Positions 17,466 to 27,856 of a stretch of DNA of 64,000 bases are shown in pieces. The position numbers and the translations under genes are program-made. The notes under the pieces are model-generated. The model worked only from the letters and a program-made list of their open reading frames with translations, searched no databases and was not told where the DNA came from. The stretch's first letter is position 1. The number at the start of each line of letters is the position of its first letter. Source of the DNA: an uncultured Paracoccaceae bacterium. Its GTDB lineage: Bacteria > Pseudomonadota > Alphaproteobacteria > Rhodobacterales > Rhodobacteraceae. The stretch covers positions 62,001 through 126,000 of the forward strand of contig CANLDA010000008.1 of the NCBI GenBank assembly GCA_947489325.1, given 5' to 3'.

Positions 17466-18092
17466 GCCGCCAAGCATACCCGCAAGCGGAATTTCGTTAG
17501 TTGGCCAGGTTCAAGTATCGAAGACGCTATCGACAAGGCCGAACAGTATGGCGACGCCATCGTGTTGATGCACAGCCATCCTGGCGGTGGGTTGAAATTC
17601 TCGAAAGTCGATGATGCAAGCGATCGCGCAACCATGCCGGGGTTGTTCGCAGCCATCGAAGCCGTAGATCCCCATCATGGGTCCGCAATCATGACTCCAG
17701 ATGGTGCGATGAAAGTCCGCATCTATGACGAAACTGGTGAGCTTCAGAAGATCAGCCAAGTCTGGCGCGTCGGGCAGAACATCACGAACCTCGCTACGCT
17801 AAGTGCAGACCATGTCATGCCCTTTGGGTCGCAGATGACAGACTCCTTTGCACGCCAGACCGCATGCGTGATTGGTGTTTCCGGCACTGGGTCCCTGGTT
17901 GCTGAGCTGTTGGCCCGCAAAGGTGTCGGCCATTTGATACTGATCGACTTCGACAAAATCGAAAACAAGAACCTCAACCGTATCGTCAATTCCACAGTGA
18001 CCGACGCCAATGCGGGTCGAGCCAAGACGACGATGATGGCGGAAGCAATTGCACGCTACGCGCCCAATATTCGGGTCGCTCCCTATGGCTAA
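17466..18092 (+). pseudogene. JAB-ThiF (deubiquitinase/E1-like) fusion fragment
   Basis: The open frame has no good start and begins inside a JAB/MPN domain. FVSWPGSSIEDAIDKAEQYG and VLMHSHPGGGLKFSKVDD give the JAMM zinc-protease signature H-x-H-P with the downstream Ser and Asp (the first ATG of the frame, at 17562, is within it). After a linker comes the start of a ThiF/E1 adenylation domain with VIGVSGTGSLVAELLARKG (nucleotide loop), LILIDFDKIENKNLNR and GRAKT. It stops at 18092, before the E1 catalytic Cys region. Both ends are missing. Fusions of this kind occur in bacterial ubiquitin-like conjugation systems linked to defence; no E2 or ubiquitin-like partner remains here. Confidence 0.7.
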
Positions 18093-18243
18093 GTTTTCCA
18101 CTCTCACCCGTTCCTTGCCGCAAACCGACCGCTCTCCGGAAAAGCTATCCGAATACCGGCAATTCCGCTTTTCCTTTCCAAAACGCTGAAGAGGTCAGGT
18201 TCGTGAGCCTCTTCCCCTTTTAGAACTGAAGAAAGCTATCACC

Positions 18244-19020
18244 ATGAAACAAGTAAAAAATTTCGCAGATGTTGAAAGTCTCCTCGGAGAACTTGGCTTC
18301 AAACCCAGTTATGAGAAAAACATCCGAGCGGCGCTCCGGAAATCCACCAAAGCCTACGCAACTGATGCACTCACAAGCATTCCCGTCGACCTCGCCGCAT
18401 ATGATGCGAAATGGGGGCGCGGTCGGGTAACCTTTATTCCTTCAGGCTTTAAGACAAAGCCAGAATTTGTTGATTGGCGCAAGCTTGTACGATCAGCTCT
18501 GGTCCGGAGCCAAATCAACGTGCCCAAAGCGACGCTATCCAATAGCTGGACAGCAATTCGAGAGGCGGTCAGCGAGAACCAAGGCACTGGTCGACTCCTT
18601 GGGTTTAATTCCGACCTCTCAATTGCGGTGTTAGCCCAATTGGCATCCCAGGCAGATCGGACACCATCACAACTCGACGATTACTGGATCGATGAAACCC
18701 ACCGGGATGTGAATGCCAATAAAAGAGATTCATTTCGTCGAGGTATTAAGCGCTTCAACACACTTATCGAAAACAAAGATCTCCTGCCAGCAATTTCTGA
18801 ATTGCTACCTGAACACTGTATCGTTTTGCCAAAAGGGCTCGGGGCAGCTCGAAACCCTTGGCGTCGCAATGCCAAGCCATCGCTGGCACCTTTAACGATA
18901 CAGGCTGCACCGGTCGCCGGTCGGTTTCCGCGGGTTGGGTCTCGTCGTGATGTGCTGTTGTTCATGCCCGTTCCTCTGTTCAAAGAGGAGTTGGGTTCGT
19001 TCAGTTCAGGACAGAAATAG
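18244..19020 (+). CDS. Integrase-like N-terminal ORF, probably truncated
   Basis: 258 codons from ATG 18244. The first 190 residues are helical and resemble the N-terminal and SAM-like core-binding part of phage-type integrases (repeated helices such as SYEKNIRAALRKSTKAY and KRDSFRRGIKRFNTLIENKDLLP). No catalytic domain follows. The last 60 residues (from about GLGAARNPWRR) have a different, Pro/Arg-rich composition, as if reading an unrelated frame after a deletion. I treat it as a non-functional remnant; a specific regulatory role cannot be excluded. Confidence 0.45.
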   Translation: MKQVKNFADVESLLGELGFKPSYEKNIRAALRKSTKAYATDALTSIPVDLAAYDAKWGRGRVTFIPSGFKTKPEFVDWRKLVRSALVRSQINVPKATLSNSWTAIREAVSENQGTGRLLGFNSDLSIAVLAQLASQADRTPSQLDDYWIDETHRDVNANKRDSFRRGIKRFNTLIENKDLLPAISELLPEHCIVLPKGLGAARNPWRRNAKPSLAPLTIQAAPVAGRFPRVGSRRDVLLFMPVPLFKEELGSFSSGQK

Positions 19021-19242
19021 TTTGAAGAGATTTTGTTCTGCGCGGGATTGTGCAGGTGATTCAGTGTTCTCCTGGCCGATCTCCAGCGAAGCAGGGCTTG
19101 GAAATGTTGACCAAATCTTGCCCAAAACTGGTGCCAATCAGCGCTATTCTGTGTGATTTCAAGGGGGTTACGCCGCCTTGAAAAAAAATGCGGACTTAGC
19201 GAAATTGGCCTTGTATATCCGTTGCTTGCGCGGATATACCGA

Positions 19243-19291
19243 TCAGCGGAGACGTGGCCGAGTGGTCGAAGGCGCTCCCCTGCTAAGGGAG
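19243..19291 (+). repeat. 49-bp direct repeat, right copy, within tRNA-Ser
   Basis: Second copy of the 17032-17080 repeat, here continuing into the intact tRNA. Upstream of both copies lies a related 22-nt string (17136-17157 and 19105-19126, three mismatches; core CCAAAT-TTGCCCAAA), which in the left copy is integrase C-terminal coding sequence. Confidence 0.8.
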
Positions 19292-19337
19292 TATACCGGG
19301 AACGGTATCGAGGGTTCGAATCCCTTCGTCTCCGCCA
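19248..19337 (+). tRNA. serX: tRNA-Ser(GCU)
   Basis: 90 nt with encoded CCA. The acceptor stem GGAGACG pairs with CGTCTCC. The anticodon stem-loop CTCCC-CTGCTAA-GGGAG gives anticodon GCU (reads AGC/AGU). A long class II variable arm (TATACCGGGAACGGTATC) and the T-arm GAGGGTTCGAATCCCTT follow. Its own upstream DNA belongs to the island, so it may be transcribed from element-derived sequence. Confidence 0.95.
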
Positions 19338-20984
19338 TTCCACCTTTTTGGCCCTGAACACCTGCTAACACCTTGAACGGCAAGGTGGTTTGTGGGGTTC
19401 GAAGTCCTGTTTTGCGGCAGTATGCTATGCGTTCTGCAAATGCCAGTTTTAGCACTGTTCTTTGCAAGGTCAGTTGGCCCGAATCCCATAGTTTCCAAGG
19501 GTTTGCGAGGAATTGGCAGGCGAGTTCGAACAAGTGATCGAAGCTGTGCGCGGGTTCGGCCCTTTTCGACAGTTTTTCTTGGGAAACCAACTTTTCGCGC
19601 TCCAGTTTCGCCAGCCGTTTTTCGTAAGCGGTGATCACAGACGGCAGGCTGGCCTCAATAATTCGGTCCAGCAGCCCTTCAATTTGCCTTTCGATCTTGG
19701 TTACATCGCGTTTCAGCGCCGTCAGCCCTGCCTGCGCTTGCGCAGTGCGTTGATCCCACGCGTTCTTAAACATGGCCTTTGTGAGGGCAATCAGCGTCTC
19801 TGAGGGCTCTAAAACCTTCAGGTACTCGCCAAACGCGCCCTCCAGTTCATCACGGCGGATCGATTTTCGGTGGCTGTCACAGCCCTTCGTGAAGCAGAGA
19901 TAGTATGGATGTTTCTTTCCAGTCTTACTCTTTGACCAATTTGCCGTCAGCGGATTGCCGCAATCATTGCAGCAGACAAAGCCACGCAGTGGGAAGTCCG
20001 CATTGATGTCCTTACGCACAGGCGCGCGTTTGTCGCCGTCGATGCGGTCCTGTACCGCCTGCCATGTTTCCATCGACACCAAGCCATCATGGTGGCCTTT
20101 GCGCAGCGAGACATTCCATTCGGGCTTGTCGACATAGCCAGCGTAGTGAACACGCCGCAGAATGCGGGCCACGCGCTCAAAGCGGATTGTGCCGTCGGCA
20201 AAGTCTTTCGGGAATTCAGGGCAGCTTTCAAAAAAGCGTTTCACCTCGCCCTGAGTTTCAAAACGACCCGAGGCAAAGCCTTCCAGCCCTTCCTGTATAT
20301 AAGACGCAATAGGCTCGTCCCGCACCAGCAGCTTGCCGTGGCCCGGGGTCTTTTCATATTTCATGCCGAGGGGGGCTGAGAACACCCAGTACCCGTTCAT
20401 TAGGCGCGCACGCATGCGATGGGTGGTTTGCTCACCGTTCTTCTGGCGCTGGTGCTGAGACACTGACGCCAGCATATTTTCAATGAGGATGGAGTCGGAG
20501 CCTTCGCCGAACTCCATCGTCGGGCTTTCGAGCTTTCCGCCTGCCTCTTCCAAGAGATCACGCAGTTTCCAATGCACAACGACATCACGCGAGAAGCGGT
20601 TGATGTCGTCAATGATAACAACCGTCTGTTCCTTGCGCCGTTTCACGAACTGCATGAGCGCCATCATCGCGGGACGATCAGCCGCCCCACCGGACATATT
20701 GTCCTTGAAGACCTCAATCACGTCATAACCGCGATACTTCGCGTATTCACGGCAGCGGGTTTCCTGACTGGCGAGGCCATCCCCTTTTGCCAACTGAGCC
20801 GCACTGGAAACGCGGGTATAACCTCAGGTTCAGACTTGAGAACCGCTTCCCATTGCTCCATTTCTTGAAACAACGCAGACAAATTGGGGTTCGAACTTGA
20901 ACCCGCTCTGTCCGCCATAACCTTCTAAAACGATGACTTAGAAGTTGGGCATGTAAGTGCGACACAATGTGGAGCACACAGTTC

Positions 20985-21134
20985 ATGAAACTGCCCGCCT
21001 ATGTCTCACCATCCCGACACGGTATCATGTATTTCCGTTGGCCTTTACCAGTCAGCTCTCCACGGGCACCGACAGAACCACGGGTGCAGTTTCTATTTGG
21101 TGAGAAATCAAGGGCGTGTCTTTCTCAAATCTGA
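20985..21134 (+). pseudogene. Integrase N-terminal fragment (49 codons)
   Basis: A short frame from ATG 20985, with GGAG at 20971-20974, translates as MKLPAYVSPSRHGIMYFRWP and continues to a TGA at 21132. The pattern of a basic-aromatic beta hairpin (SRHG-YYFRW-P) is that of the N-terminal arm-binding domain of many alphaproteobacterial tyrosine integrases. The rest of the gene is gone. It is a further recombinase remnant at this site. The remaining DNA between 20919 and 21241 shows no other coding signal. Confidence 0.5.
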
Positions 21135-21241
21135 GGTGGCTTCCGCTAGCGATTATTCCAACGCCTGAGCAATTCGACTAGGCGTACGTCTTGTTTCAAG
21201 CTCGGATCAGCTTCACCGATGCGGCCAAGGGTGTACAAAAA

Positions 21242-21265
21242 ACGCGGCCCGAGAAGGGGCCGCGT
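21242..21265 (-). terminator. katG terminator
   Basis: ACGCGGCCC (21242-21250) pairs exactly with GGGCCGCGT (21257-21265); on the minus strand it runs into a TTTTTTTGT tract. It lies 22 bp past the katG stop. Confidence 0.85.
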
Positions 21266-21287
21266 CTGGGAGGATTGGTTGTCAGGT

Positions 21288-23566
<2,279 letters not shown>

Positions 23567-24050
23567 ATCAGTCTATCAGGAAATTACGAAGTCAAGGCAG
23601 ACCTTTTGTCGCGCAGAGTAGGGCCAACCCGGTTTGGGATAAAACCGGGGGCGTCGGCGGCACGATTCGGGGAGATGTGCATTGGGTCTTCCTTAACTTC
23701 GTGGAAGAAGGCTAGCAAAACATTTCAATTGGGTTAAGTTGTATTTTTTGATTATAGCGATAGGTTTTTATTATTGTTTGTGCGCCCTATATTACGTGAG
23801 ACAAAGTTTGGCGCCAGTGGATATTCAACAACGTGTCAGGAGTTCGGGGTGAATGCATAGGCTGCTTTGTTCTCGGGGTGCAGAGAGTGTTCGATTCGCA
23901 AGGAGGGGAGAGATCAAAAAAGACCGCATGTCTGCCACGCCTTGAAATGTTTCTTTGATCTGCGCCGCCAGATACGCCACTGTTGATTTGCCTCATGGGC
24001 GGGTACCGTTAAACGGTCGATTTCTGGATAACCTCGGGGGTCTTCTCGCG

Positions 24051-24335
24051 ATGAGTCGCTATCGCGAATATCGGTCGTTACAGGTGCACGTCATTACCAG
24101 TTGGTCTCTCTCACCTTCAAACGAGTCCGCACAACAGCGCATAGAAGAAGAGCATGCGTTGCAAGCCTTGGGACTCAGATTGCATATCTGGTACGATCAA
24201 GAAGATAAGATCATCAACAATACGCAGGTAGAAAACGCACCCACATGGTTTGTTTTGAATAACGAAGCTCGGGTTTTGGCACATGGTTGGGTGGATGTCA
24301 GCAAAGTCATGAAAGCGCTTTTTCGGTCGCAATAA
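24051..24335 (+). CDS. Hypothetical protein, possibly a thioredoxin-like fragment
   Basis: 94 codons from ATG 24051; the frame is open back to 23955. The C-terminal half (QVENAPTWFVLNNEARVLAHGW) resembles the cis-Pro and last-strand part of thioredoxin-like proteins, but no C-x-x-C motif is present. No clear RBS is seen. It may be the tail of a decayed gene rather than a real small protein. Confidence 0.35.
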   Translation: MSRYREYRSLQVHVITSWSLSPSNESAQQRIEEEHALQALGLRLHIWYDQEDKIINNTQVENAPTWFVLNNEARVLAHGWVDVSKVMKALFRSQ

Positions 24336-24389
24336 TACCCAGTAAAGATGCGGCTGGGCAAGCTGGGTGGCGTGCAGGGCGCAATCGTT

Positions 24390-25289
24390 TTATGGGCTAA
24401 TGTCCAGATCTTGGTACAGCGCGCTGAGCCAATTGCAGAATGTATGGGCGGCGTCAATCTGGGTGGTGTGATCGTTCACCACCACATAATGCGAGCGTTG
24501 TTTGGGGAGCTTATAGGGCAGGGGCGCAATCAACTGTCCCTGATCCAGATATTGCCGCGCAAAGCTTTCCAATACCATGGTGACACCGTGACCGGTCATG
24601 GTGGTTTGTAAGGCGATCAACGAAGAATCAGCCCGCAGCCAATCCATACGTGGTGTAAGGTTCAGATCATGCAGGTCTGACAGGCGCGACCAATCGGTTT
24701 CTGAACCCACGATTTGAATTACATCTGCGGCCGCAAGGCGTTGAATGCTTAGATTAGGGCCAAGTGCACGGGCATAGTCGGGGTGACACACGGGCACTGC
24801 AAATTCATGGCCCAGATGGAAAATCTGGCGTTCTGCCCAATCTCCCTGTCCATACCGGATGTCCACATCGAGTGTTTCTTCGTCAAAGCGATCTGCCCAG
24901 ACTGAGGTGGACAGATGTACGGCAATATCAGGATGGGCGCGCTGAAACTCTGACAGGCGTGGAGCCAGAACCAATGCCGCGCAGGAAATTGACGCACGCA
25001 CCCGTAAGATGCGCTTTTGTTGCCCTGCAAAAAGTCCCTCTGTCGCTTGTGCCATATCGCCAAAGGATTTGCGGATCGGCTGGGCATAGGCTTGCCCTAC
25101 ATCCGTCAGTTGCACCCCCCGCGCCAGCCGGATGAACAACTGCGCATTCAGATGTTTTTCCAGCAGGCGAATTTGTTGGCTGATGGCAGCGGGTGTCAGA
25201 CCCAATTCATCCGCTGCCGAAGAAAAGCTATTGTGACGTGCTGCGGCTTCAAAAGCTCTGAGCCAGGTCACATGAGGTAGATTGGGCAT
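24390..25289 (-). CDS. LysR-family regulator (GcvA-like)
   Basis: 299 aa. An N-terminal winged HTH (about residues 5-65: LRAFEAAARHNSFSSAADELGLTPAAISQQIRLLE) is followed by a periplasmic-binding-fold effector domain (about 92-290). The motif VHLSTSVWADRFDEETLDVDIRYG is typical of the GcvA-like subgroup. It is divergent from the GMC oxidoreductase at 25397, 107 bp apart, so that gene is the likely target. The ligand is unknown. Confidence 0.88.
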   Translation of the reverse strand: MPNLPHVTWLRAFEAAARHNSFSSAADELGLTPAAISQQIRLLEKHLNAQLFIRLARGVQLTDVGQAYAQPIRKSFGDMAQATEGLFAGQQKRILRVRASISCAALVLAPRLSEFQRAHPDIAVHLSTSVWADRFDEETLDVDIRYGQGDWAERQIFHLGHEFAVPVCHPDYARALGPNLSIQRLAAADVIQIVGSETDWSRLSDLHDLNLTPRMDWLRADSSLIALQTTMTGHGVTMVLESFARQYLDQGQLIAPLPYKLPKQRSHYVVVNDHTTQIDAAHTFCNWLSALYQDLDISP

Positions 25290-25396
25290 GGCACACCTTC
25301 AATGAAAATGAGGTCTTTGGCGTTAAATGAATTGGTTGTACTACCCCTAACGACACGGCAATGATGACGCAAGACAGCGACAGAGATTGCCGGGCC

Positions 25397-27019
25397 ATGC
25401 ATCCATCCACTTACGATTTTATCATTATTGGCGCGGGGTCCGCGGGATGCGTTCTGGCGGATAAGCTGACAGCCAATGGCCGCTTTCAGGTTCTGCTGAT
25501 CGAGGCCGGCGGCACCGACCGCAGGTTTATGATCAAGATGCCGATGGGGTATGGGTTCACCTTTTCTGATCCGCGGGTGAATTGGCGGTTTTCAACGCAG
25601 GCCGATGCCGGGTTGAACGGACGTGTGGCCTATTGGCCGCGGGGGCGGGTGATTGGTGGGTCCAGCTCGATCAATGCCATGGCCTATGTGCGAGGATTGC
25701 CGCATGATTTTGACGATTGGCAAGCTGCTGGCGCCCACGGCTGGGATTGGGATACGGTTAAGGCGACATATGACGCAATGGAACGTCATGATGAGCGGGC
25801 CGCCAATGGCAGGCGTGAACAACGCGGGACAGGCCCGGTTTGGGTCAGCGATTTATCCGACCAGATGCATCCGTTTTCACGTCATTTTCTGCGCGCGGCG
25901 CAAGATATGGGCTGGGCCAGTCTGTCAGATATGAATGGTCCCGATCCCGAGGGGCTTGGATATGTGCGCAGCACTGTGCGTAAGGGGCGACGTTGGTCTT
26001 CGGCGGATGCGTTTTTACGCCCGGCACTGCGGCGCAAGAACCTGACAGTGATCCGCAACGCCTTGGTCGAAAGAGTCCTGATCCAAGATGGCCGTGCCGT
26101 GGGGGTGCAATACCTCAAAGGACAGCTCCAGTCGATTGCGACAGCCGCGCGCGAGGTGATCCTAAGTGCAGGGGCCATAAATTCTCCGCAGTTATTGATG
26201 TTATCGGGCGTCGGCCCTGCCGCGCACCTGCAACACCATGGAGTTCAGGTGCATCTTGACTTGCCTGAGGTCGGGCAGGGTTTACAGGATCACTTGGCGG
26301 TGTCGCATTTCTTTTGGGCCAATCAGCCCACGCTGAACCGCACATTGGGCAATCGGGTTGGCCAGTTGATCGCGGGGATTAGATACATCCTGACCCGACG
26401 TGGTCCATTGTCCGTGCCAGTCAACCAATGCAGCGGTTTTGCACGCACCCAAGGGGCCAAGCCCCCGGATGTGCAGATATATTGCAACCCGGCGTCTTAT
26501 TCGACGCCCGCGACCGGTACGCCGCAGGTGGATCGCGATGACGGGTTTTTGTTGTGTGTGCAACCCAGTCGGCCAACCAGTCGCGGCAGCATTTCCTTGC
26601 GCTCTGCCAGGCCCACCGATGCGCCGCTGATCCAGCCCAATTCCTTGTCTACGCAAGAGGATCGCGACACAGCCATCCGCGCTGGGCGCGTGTTGCAGGA
26701 ACTGATCCAGACCCCGACCATCCAACGGATCACGCAGGCCCGGCGTGATACTGACATTGTGCCCATGAATGATACTGCCCTGTTGGAAAATTTTCGCACC
26801 CGGGCCGGAACCGTGTTCCACCCAACCTGCACCTGCCGGATGGGGGGAAACGCGCAAAATTCTGTTCTGGATGAACGTTTGCGTGTGCATGGGGTGGCCG
26901 GGCTGCGGGTGATTGATGCGTCTTCTTTTCCCAACATAACTTCGGGCAACACCAACGCCCCAACCATGATGCTTGCCTATCGTGGGGCGGAATTGGTGCT
27001 AGAAGATCATGCCGTGTGA
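25397..27019 (+). CDS. GMC-family oxidoreductase (choline dehydrogenase-like)
   Basis: An FAD-dependent alcohol dehydrogenase of about 540 aa. The N-terminus FIIIGAGSAGCVLADKLTANG is the Rossmann motif. The GMC signatures are WPRGRVIGGSSSINAMAYVRG and IILSAGAINSPQLLMLSGVGP. The C-terminal catalytic His and Asn lie in FHPTCTCRMGG and GNTNAPTMM. Starts at 25361 or 25364 would add 11-12 residues; ATG 25397 gives the family N-terminus. The substrate could be choline or another primary alcohol. The last 13 bp overlap the convergent IclR gene. Confidence 0.88.
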   Translation: MHPSTYDFIIIGAGSAGCVLADKLTANGRFQVLLIEAGGTDRRFMIKMPMGYGFTFSDPRVNWRFSTQADAGLNGRVAYWPRGRVIGGSSSINAMAYVRGLPHDFDDWQAAGAHGWDWDTVKATYDAMERHDERAANGRREQRGTGPVWVSDLSDQMHPFSRHFLRAAQDMGWASLSDMNGPDPEGLGYVRSTVRKGRRWSSADAFLRPALRRKNLTVIRNALVERVLIQDGRAVGVQYLKGQLQSIATAAREVILSAGAINSPQLLMLSGVGPAAHLQHHGVQVHLDLPEVGQGLQDHLAVSHFFWANQPTLNRTLGNRVGQLIAGIRYILTRRGPLSVPVNQCSGFARTQGAKPPDVQIYCNPASYSTPATGTPQVDRDDGFLLCVQPSRPTSRGSISLRSARPTDAPLIQPNSLSTQEDRDTAIRAGRVLQELIQTPTIQRITQARRDTDIVPMNDTALLENFRTRAGTVFHPTCTCRMGGNAQNSVLDERLRVHGVAGLRVIDASSFPNITSGNTNAPTMMLAYRGAELVLEDHAV

Positions 27020-27792
27020 CCATAACCTTTCTGAATATCAGCCGCAGATTGTTGAAGCCTTTCTATGTGTGACGTCAGCTCGACGAGCAGATCCGCATCG
27101 CCAACGTTCCAAATACTTAGGGCCGCCACGGATGTCTTGCCTTTGCTAAGGATCGGCACGGCCAATCCTGATGTTTGGCGAAACTCCTCTCTGGCACTGA
27201 CGGCAAAGCCATTTCGCTGTACCTTTGAAATCTCATTTAGCAAGCCTTGTCGGTCGGTAATCGTGAATTCCGTACATTGCTCCAGATCATAGGTTTCAAG
27301 ACGCGTGCGCAGGTCCTTTTCAGCTAGGCTTGCCAGAAACAACTTGCCTGCCGCGCTGGCGTGCAGGGGGGAATGCTGTCCGATCCGAGGGGCCAGTCGG
27401 AACGGTAACCCGGTTTCAGTCGTATGTAAGTACAATACAGAATTCCCATCCATCATGGACAATGCAACACGCATGCCCGTGTCTTGGCACAGCATTCGCA
27501 TGTGAGGCGCGGCGATGGTTGCAAGAGTGTCGTTTTGCAGGGTCTGAACACCCCACCGCATCAGACGCGAGCCTGGGACATAGGTTTGGTGCTCAGGGTC
27601 AAAACTCAACGCCTGCGCTTCGCGAAGCAACACCAACAAGCGGTGCGCAGAGCTTTTGGGCAGACCGCTTTTGAGTGCCACATCTCCTAAGGTGAGAGGC
27701 GTTTGTGAGGCCGCAACAAGATCAAGCAGCGCCATTGATTTATTCAAGATCGAACTGGGTGGCATGTGAGTGGGCCTATTTGGGATTGACAC
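27007..27792 (-). CDS. IclR-family transcriptional regulator
   Basis: 261 aa. The winged HTH (about residues 12-72: NKSMALLDLVAASQTPLTLGDVALKSGLPKSSAHRLL) precedes the IclR effector domain (about 90-255: LHASAAGKLFLASL and NGFAVSAREEFRQTSGLAVPIL). It is divergent from the MttB-like gene, with repeated AT-rich motifs in the 64-bp gap, and so probably controls that operon. An internal ATG at 27765 is an alternative start. Confidence 0.9.
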   Translation of the reverse strand: MSIPNRPTHMPPSSILNKSMALLDLVAASQTPLTLGDVALKSGLPKSSAHRLLVLLREAQALSFDPEHQTYVPGSRLMRWGVQTLQNDTLATIAAPHMRMLCQDTGMRVALSMMDGNSVLYLHTTETGLPFRLAPRIGQHSPLHASAAGKLFLASLAEKDLRTRLETYDLEQCTEFTITDRQGLLNEISKVQRNGFAVSAREEFRQTSGLAVPILSKGKTSVAALSIWNVGDADLLVELTSHIERLQQSAADIQKGYGHTA

Positions 27793-27803
27793 AGATAAGG
27801 ATT

Positions 27804-27848
27804 ATATCTCACATATCTCATGATACGCAAATTATATCCCATAATACG
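27804..27848. promoter_or_regulatory. Tandem AT-rich sites between iclR-type gene and mttB-like gene
   Basis: ATATCTCATGATACG (27813-27827) recurs as ATATCCCATAATACG (27834-27848), two mismatches in 15, exactly 21 bp apart (two helical turns). A further ATATCTCA lies at 27804-27811. This is a likely IclR-type operator array in the divergent promoter. Confidence 0.5.
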
Positions 27849-27856
27849 AGACACTA

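Larger units (their letters stand above)
17032..19291. mobile_element. Decayed integrative island bounded by tRNA-Ser 5'-half repeats
   Basis: A 2.2-kb segment lies between two copies of a 49-bp direct repeat (17032-17080 and 19243-19291). The repeat contains the first 44 nt of tRNA-Ser(GCU). Inside are an integrase C-terminal piece, a JAB-ThiF fragment and an integrase-like N-terminal ORF, all incomplete. This is what remains after deletion of a larger tRNA-targeted element. Duplication of the 5' rather than the 3' part of the tRNA suggests crossover near the anticodon stem-loop. Confidence 0.7.
19243..20918 (-). pseudogene. Large serine recombinase with frameshifted N-terminus
   Basis: The body is a large serine recombinase: a resolvase-type catalytic domain (KGDGLASQETRCREYAKYRG, VVIIDDINRFSRDV), a recombinase domain (YWVFSAPLGMKY; RVARILRRVHYAGY), a Cys4 zinc ribbon (FVCCNDCGNPL, then YYLCFTKGC) and a coiled coil. 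The catalytic-Ser motif YTRVSSAAQ is encoded at 20794-20820, but the codon just before GGT-TAT is a TGA (20824-20826). The only start in that frame is TTG 20793, beyond the serine. A well-placed ATG at 20918 with AGAAGG opens 33 codons in another frame (MADRAGSSSNPNLSALFQEM), so one frameshift near 20824 breaks the gene. The 3' end reads antisense through all of tRNA-Ser. Confidence 0.8.

Noticed and set aside
18681-19361. 226-codon minus-strand frame running through tRNA-Ser
   Set aside because: It reads the antisense of the tRNA and of the 18244 ORF. Only a short stretch (ADWHQFWARFGQ, about 19105-19140) may be an old integrase C-terminus.
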